7,797 nucleotides of DNA from Psychroflexus sp. (GTDB lineage: Bacteria > Bacteroidota > Bacteroidia > Flavobacteriales > Flavobacteriaceae): contig SKIG01000023.1 of NCBI GenBank assembly GCA_007116535.1, positions 1 through 7,797 of the forward strand, written 5' to 3'. The position numbers were made by a program, and so were the translations under genes. Position 1 is the first letter of the stretch; every line of letters begins with the position of its first letter. This document shows positions 5,203-7,797 of this stretch, in pieces. The notes below the pieces were generated by a model. That model ran no database searches. It was not told where the DNA came from and was given only the letters and a program-made list of their open reading frames with translations.

Positions 5203-6666
5203 ATGAATATAGTTTGGCTGAAAAGAGATTTGCGTTTGCATTACCACGAGCCACTTGAAAAGGCTTTGCAGAAAAACAAACCTGTTTTGCTACTCTACAT
5301 TTTTGAAGACATTTTTCTAAATGACCCACATTATAGTGAACGTCACTTTCGTTTTATTGAAGAAAGTTTAAAAGACTTGCAGCGTGAATTAGCAACAGCT
5401 GACACAAAAGTTCTTGTGACGAAAGGGGATGCAATTCATATTTTTAGTCAATTACATGCTAAAGTAAGAATTTCTCAAGTTTTCTCTCATCAAGAAACAG
5501 GAATTCAATTAAGCTACCAACGCGATAAAGAAATTGCAAAACTCTTCAAACAACAGGGGATTAAATGGAATGAAAGTGTGAACAATGGTGTTTTTCGAGG
5601 TCTAAAAACACGATTAAATTGGGTAAACTCTTGGGAACAATTTATGGAAAAGTTCCCGCTCAAATTTAGTGGCGTCAAAGGGCAATTCCTTCAAACTTCT
5701 CAAGTAAATCAATTAAGTAATAGCTTGCCAAATTATGAATTTCAATATCAACGCGACACAAACTTTCAGGAAGGAGGTCGAAGTATGGGATTGCGGTATT
5801 TGAATTCATTTCTAAAAGATCGTTATCCTAATTATCAAAGGCACATTTCTAAACCAACGCAAGCTAGGAGTTCATGCAGTCGGTTATCTCCTTATATTGC
5901 TTGGGGTTGTCTTTCAATTAGAGAAATAATTCACCAAGCAGATAAGGTATATGAGACCACAAAACACAAGCAAGCTTTAGGTCAGTTTATGTCACGTTTG
6001 CGTTGGCAAGCACATTTTATTCAAAAATTTGAAATGGAAGAACGCATCGAATTTGAAAATTTTAATCCTGCTTTCAATCAATTAGAACAAACTAAAAACG
6101 TGTCTTACATTAAAGCTTGGAAAGAAGGAAAAACAGGGGTTCCACTTGTGGATGCCGCTATGCGTTGCTTGAATCAAACTGGCTACCTTAATTTTAGAAT
6201 GCGTGCGCTTTTAGTTTCTTTCTTTACGCACTTGCTTTGGCAAAAATGGCAAGATGCTTCAACGCATTTGGCAAGTATGTTCTTAGATTTTGAACCAGGA
6301 ATACATTACCCACAATTACAAATGCAAGCAGGAACAACAGGAATTCATACGCTTCGTATTTACAACCCAATTAAAAATGCCTACAAGCAAGACGCTGATG
6401 CTGCATTTACCTTAAAATATGTTCCTGAGCTTCAGAAAATTCCCCTTTCATTAGTTCACGAACCTTGGTTAATGACACCCCTAGAACAAGAAATGTATGA
6501 CTTTCGTTTAGGTGAAGACTATCCTTATCCTATTGTCGATTTAGAAAAAACAAGAAAGCATGCATCCGACCATATTTGGGAAATCATTCAGTCGAAATCC
6601 TCCAAGAATGAAGGCAATAAAATACTTGGTAAACATACTATTCGAGGTGCAAAAAGAAGGGGTTAA
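5203..6666 (+). CDS. Photolyase/cryptochrome-family flavoprotein with an atypical flavin pocket
   Basis: The 487-residue protein has the two-domain photolyase architecture: the antenna-type domain begins MNIVWLKRDLRLHYHEPL, and the FAD domain carries SRLSPYIAWG (226-235), LRWQAHF (266-272), GKTGVPLVDAAMRCL (309-323), GYLNFRMRA (327-335) and AGTTG (376-380). Several key positions differ from the neighbouring photolyase. E274 (E. coli numbering) aligns with Arg265, the Asn beside flavin N5 (N378) with His368, the proximal triad Trp (W382) with Leu372, and the HNR segment reads NFR (330-332). Trp268 (W277) is kept. Similar proteins occur in marine gammaproteobacteria and Bacteroidetes. I cannot assign a named subclass. 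It lacks a visible iron-sulphur Cys set and DASH hallmarks. The C-terminus (463-487) is a basic tail. It may be a photoreceptor or a repair enzyme with altered photochemistry. It is the last gene of the operon. Confidence 0.88.
   Translation: MNIVWLKRDLRLHYHEPLEKALQKNKPVLLLYIFEDIFLNDPHYSERHFRFIEESLKDLQRELATADTKVLVTKGDAIHIFSQLHAKVRISQVFSHQETGIQLSYQRDKEIAKLFKQQGIKWNESVNNGVFRGLKTRLNWVNSWEQFMEKFPLKFSGVKGQFLQTSQVNQLSNSLPNYEFQYQRDTNFQEGGRSMGLRYLNSFLKDRYPNYQRHISKPTQARSSCSRLSPYIAWGCLSIREIIHQADKVYETTKHKQALGQFMSRLRWQAHFIQKFEMEERIEFENFNPAFNQLEQTKNVSYIKAWKEGKTGVPLVDAAMRCLNQTGYLNFRMRALLVSFFTHLLWQKWQDASTHLASMFLDFEPGIHYPQLQMQAGTTGIHTLRIYNPIKNAYKQDADAAFTLKYVPELQKIPLSLVHEPWLMTPLEQEMYDFRLGEDYPYPIVDLEKTRKHASDHIWEIIQSKSSKNEGNKILGKHTIRGAKRRG
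5771..5787 (+). promoter_or_regulatory. Strong Shine-Dalgarno-like site before an internal in-frame ATG
   Basis: AAGGAGGT (5771-5778), a full complement of the 16S anti-Shine-Dalgarno core, lies a few bases before an ATG at 5785 that is in frame with the atypical photolyase (Met195). Starting there would give a 293-residue product close to the FAD domain alone. None of the real gene starts in this window carries such a site, in keeping with Bacteroidetes habits. The simplest explanation is that it merely encodes EGGR, so this is a note only. Confidence 0.2.
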
Positions 6667-6752
6667 GAATTCCCTGATAACAACTAATCTAGCAATTATA
6701 AATTTGTTTAATACACGACAAAAAAATAAAAACTCTAAAATTCCTTGATTTT

Positions 6753-6775
6753 TGCCCCGGTTCGCCTCAGGCGAA
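6753..6775 (+). repeat. REP-like unit 1 (forward)
   Basis: TGCCCC, two spacer bases, then a perfect hairpin TTCGCC-TCA-GGCGAA (6761-6775). Together with unit 2 it shows paired changes that keep the stem: TT/AA here, CC/GG there. Confidence 0.65.
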
Positions 6776-6797
6776 AGAAATCAAGGAAAATCAGGCT

Positions 6798-6820
6798 CCC
6801 GCCTTAGGCGGGTTGGGGCA
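6798..6820 (-). repeat. REP-like unit 2 (inverted)
   Basis: On the minus strand this reads TGCCCC, two spacer bases, then the perfect hairpin CCCGCC-TAA-GGCGGG. It has the same 23-base length and order as unit 1, separated from it by 22 bases, as in inverted REP pairs. Confidence 0.65.
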
Positions 6821-6873
6821 GAACTGATTTGACGACTTTCAATTTTTGTCGTGTATTATAACAAATTGAATAT

Positions 6874-6903
6874 TTTGAAGTCAGAAAAATTATAATACCT
6901 TTA
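6874..6903 (+). promoter_or_regulatory. Likely promoter of the downstream two-helix membrane protein gene
   Basis: TTTG (6874-6877) is followed after 18 bases by TACCTTTA (6896-6903), which matches TAnnTTTG except for the last base. It shares TACCTTT with the photolyase operon -7 element. It lies just after the palindromic element and gives a leader of roughly 12 bases before the ATG at 6923. Confidence 0.45.
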
Positions 6904-6922
6904 GGCATTATAAATTTCAGTC

Positions 6923-7450
6923 ATGGGAAGTTATACAAGTGAAGCTATAGACCATCAAGTTGAATTAAGGCTTCGATTCAAAAAAAGCACCTCACTTACT
7001 TGTGAAGAGGTAATGAATCGTCTGAAAGAAATGGATATGGAAAATAAGTTTCATTTAAAAATTTCAGACAATTATGCTTGGTTGACTTTCAAAAAGAAAT
7101 ACCAAAAAATATATACCCCTCAACTTCAAATTCGTGTTGATGAGGATGAGTATAATGAAGGTATGGAAAATGAAATTCACTTTTTATTTGGTCCTGATTC
7201 GGGACTTTGGACAATGTTTATGTTTTTACATTTTGGTATAGCACTCGGGCTTATCTCCTGCGGAATTTGGCTTTATACTAATTTGAGTCTTGAAAAGTCA
7301 GCCATCTTACCTACAAGCCTTATTGCTTTTTTCGTAGTAGCTTGGATTGGTTTGTATTTTTGGGCGAGAAGTAATCGTGCAAAAGGTAAGCCACAGGCTA
7401 AGTTATTAGAAAGAAAGGTAAAACAAAGCTTGGACTTATCTTCTTTTTGA
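6923..7450 (+). CDS. Conserved-looking hypothetical protein with two transmembrane helices
   Basis: I do not recognise a named family with certainty. The 175-residue protein has an N-terminal soluble part of about 90 residues. It looks like alternating strands and one helix: VELRLRFKKS, CEEVMNRLKEMDM, FHLKISDNYAWLTFKKKY, PQLQIRVDEDEY. A segment NEIHFLFGPDSGLWTMFMF then leads into two hydrophobic helices at about 95-118 and 128-148, and a basic C-terminal tail (149-168). There is no signal peptide before the soluble part, so that part probably sits in the cytoplasm with a short helical hairpin in the inner membrane. Similar short flavobacterial proteins with a FGP-(V/L)W-T-(L/M)-FMF motif exist to my recollection, all uncharacterised. 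It has its own likely promoter and converges on the TIGR03643 gene, overlapping its end by 15 bp. Confidence 0.8.
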   Translation: MGSYTSEAIDHQVELRLRFKKSTSLTCEEVMNRLKEMDMENKFHLKISDNYAWLTFKKKYQKIYTPQLQIRVDEDEYNEGMENEIHFLFGPDSGLWTMFMFLHFGIALGLISCGIWLYTNLSLEKSAILPTSLIAFFVVAWIGLYFWARSNRAKGKPQAKLLERKVKQSLDLSSF

Positions 7451-7711
7451 AATTTTATTTCCTGAGATATGGCGTTGTCTTGAACATCTAAACGTATCTA
7501 CTTCCTGACTTCTTAATTTTCGGTGTTTGGTAGCTCTCCCCTGAACGCGTTTCCTCCACATTCTAAAACTTGATGGTTTCATTTCACGTTTCATTAGTCT
7601 AATCACTTCTTGCTCGCTAATACCAAACTGAAATTCAATCGCTTCAAAAGGAGTTCTATCTTCCCAAGCCATTTCTATGATTCTATCTAATTCTCTTTCT
7701 GTAAATTGCAT
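7436..7711 (-). CDS. TIGR03643/DUF2805 family protein, commonly linked to photolyases
   Basis: The 91-residue basic protein matches the TIGR03643/DUF2805 family: ELDRIIEMAWEDRTPFEAI (7-25), FQFGISEQEVIRLMKREM (27-44), KPSSFRMWRKRV (45-56), and a C-terminal CSRQ...ISGNKISKR (76-90). Its length is normal for the family. Residues 20-44 look like a helix-turn-helix, and with Arg/Lys-rich flanks a nucleic-acid-binding role is plausible but unproven. The family is often encoded beside cryptochrome/photolyase genes in Bacteroidetes and marine proteobacteria, and here it lies about 770 bp from such an operon on the opposite strand. The start ATG at 7711 is 22 bases from an exact TAnnTTTG element. Its last codons overlap the end of the upstream convergent gene. 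No terminator hairpin is visible between them. Confidence 0.9.
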   Translation of the reverse strand: MQFTERELDRIIEMAWEDRTPFEAIEFQFGISEQEVIRLMKREMKPSSFRMWRKRVQGRATKHRKLRSQEVDTFRCSRQRHISGNKISKRR

Positions 7712-7733
7712 AATTAGTTGAAAGTTATAGATA

Positions 7734-7741
7734 CAAAATTA
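7734..7741 (-). promoter_or_regulatory. -7 promoter element of the TIGR03643 gene
   Basis: The minus strand reads TAATTTTG, an exact TAnnTTTG match and the same 8-mer as at 1888-1895. It lies 22 bases before the ATG at 7711. A TTTG appears only 9 bases upstream, too close to be a normal -33 element, so the upstream half is unclear. Confidence 0.5.
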
Positions 7742-7797
7742 GTAAGAAATCAAACTATATTGTTGACTATCTCTTGATTTTCAGAAGATTTTGGGAA

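Larger units (their letters stand above)
6701..6867 (+). repeat. Nested palindromic element (MITE- or REP-pair-like)
   Basis: Near-perfect terminal inverted repeats bound this 167-bp block: 6701-6724 and 6843-6867 agree over 24 bases, with one extra base in the right arm (core TAATACACGACAAAAA). Inside are an 11-bp inverted repeat TTCCTTGATTT (6741-6751)/AAATCAAGGAA (6778-6788), a 7-bp pair AAATCAG (6788-6794)/CTGATTT (6824-6830), and two GC-rich hairpins. It starts 34 bases after the photolyase-like gene and ends 55 bases before the next gene. No target-site duplication is evident and no transposase is encoded. It is locally GC-richer than its surroundings, which suggests a mobile non-autonomous repeat. 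It could also serve as a transcription barrier or mRNA 3' stabiliser at the operon end. Confidence 0.75.

Noticed and set aside
6703..6711. The 9-mer TTTGTTTAA of the operon dyad also occurs in the left arm of the palindromic element
   Set aside because: The right arm differs by an inserted base and the word is AT-rich, so a shared regulator site is not supported.
6560..6748. Open frame crossing the photolyase-like gene end into the palindromic element
   Set aside because: It is a shifted-frame shadow with no start signal or recognisable content.
6741..6830. Classical intrinsic terminator for the photolyase operon
   Set aside because: The hairpins are strong but none is followed by a T run, so they are annotated as a repeat element. 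A termination role remains possible but is not shown.
6661..6922. Expected small DUF2256-type gene, often found with photolyases
   Set aside because: No frame here shows the Cys-containing pattern of that family.

Overview
The window looks like chromosomal DNA from a marine-type Bacteroidetes, most likely a flavobacterium. It is AT-rich. Start codons are preceded by A-rich stretches rather than Shine-Dalgarno sequences. Several genes carry the Bacteroidetes -7 promoter element TAnnTTTG. One lipoprotein has the Bacteroidetes surface-export signal C-SDDDD. No phage, IS transposase, CRISPR, tRNA or rRNA is visible.

Layout. (1) Positions 1-31, minus strand: the first ten codons of the translational GTPase TypA/BipA, with its promoter at 54-61. 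(2) 316-1794: a surface lipoprotein with three FAS1 (fasciclin) domains, very acidic, closed by an intrinsic terminator. (3) 1924-2484: a secreted protein resembling the periplasmic domain of ExbD/TolR without its membrane anchor, transcribed alone between two terminators. (4) 2674-6666: a four-gene operon encoding an SRPBCC ligand-binding protein, an SDR-type protein lacking the catalytic Tyr, a canonical class I photolyase, and a second, atypical photolyase/cryptochrome. Two inverted repeats surround its promoter. (5) 6701-6867: a nested palindromic element with 24/25-bp terminal inverted repeats around two inverted REP-like units. (6) 6923-7450: an unrecognised protein with two membrane helices. 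(7) 7711-7436, minus strand: a TIGR03643/DUF2805 protein converging on it and overlapping by 15 bp. This family is commonly found beside photolyase genes.

How the parts relate. The 2674-6666 operon and the TIGR03643 gene form a light-response/DNA-repair neighbourhood: one enzyme with a full photolyase active site, one relative with a rebuilt flavin pocket, and two accessory proteins (a lipid- or ligand-binding fold and a degenerate dehydrogenase fold) whose link to photorepair is not explained. The dyads at the operon promoter suggest regulation, but no regulator lies in the window. The best leads are the non-catalytic SDR plus atypical cryptochrome pair, the promoter dyads, the anchorless ExbD-like protein and the strand-polar palindromic element.
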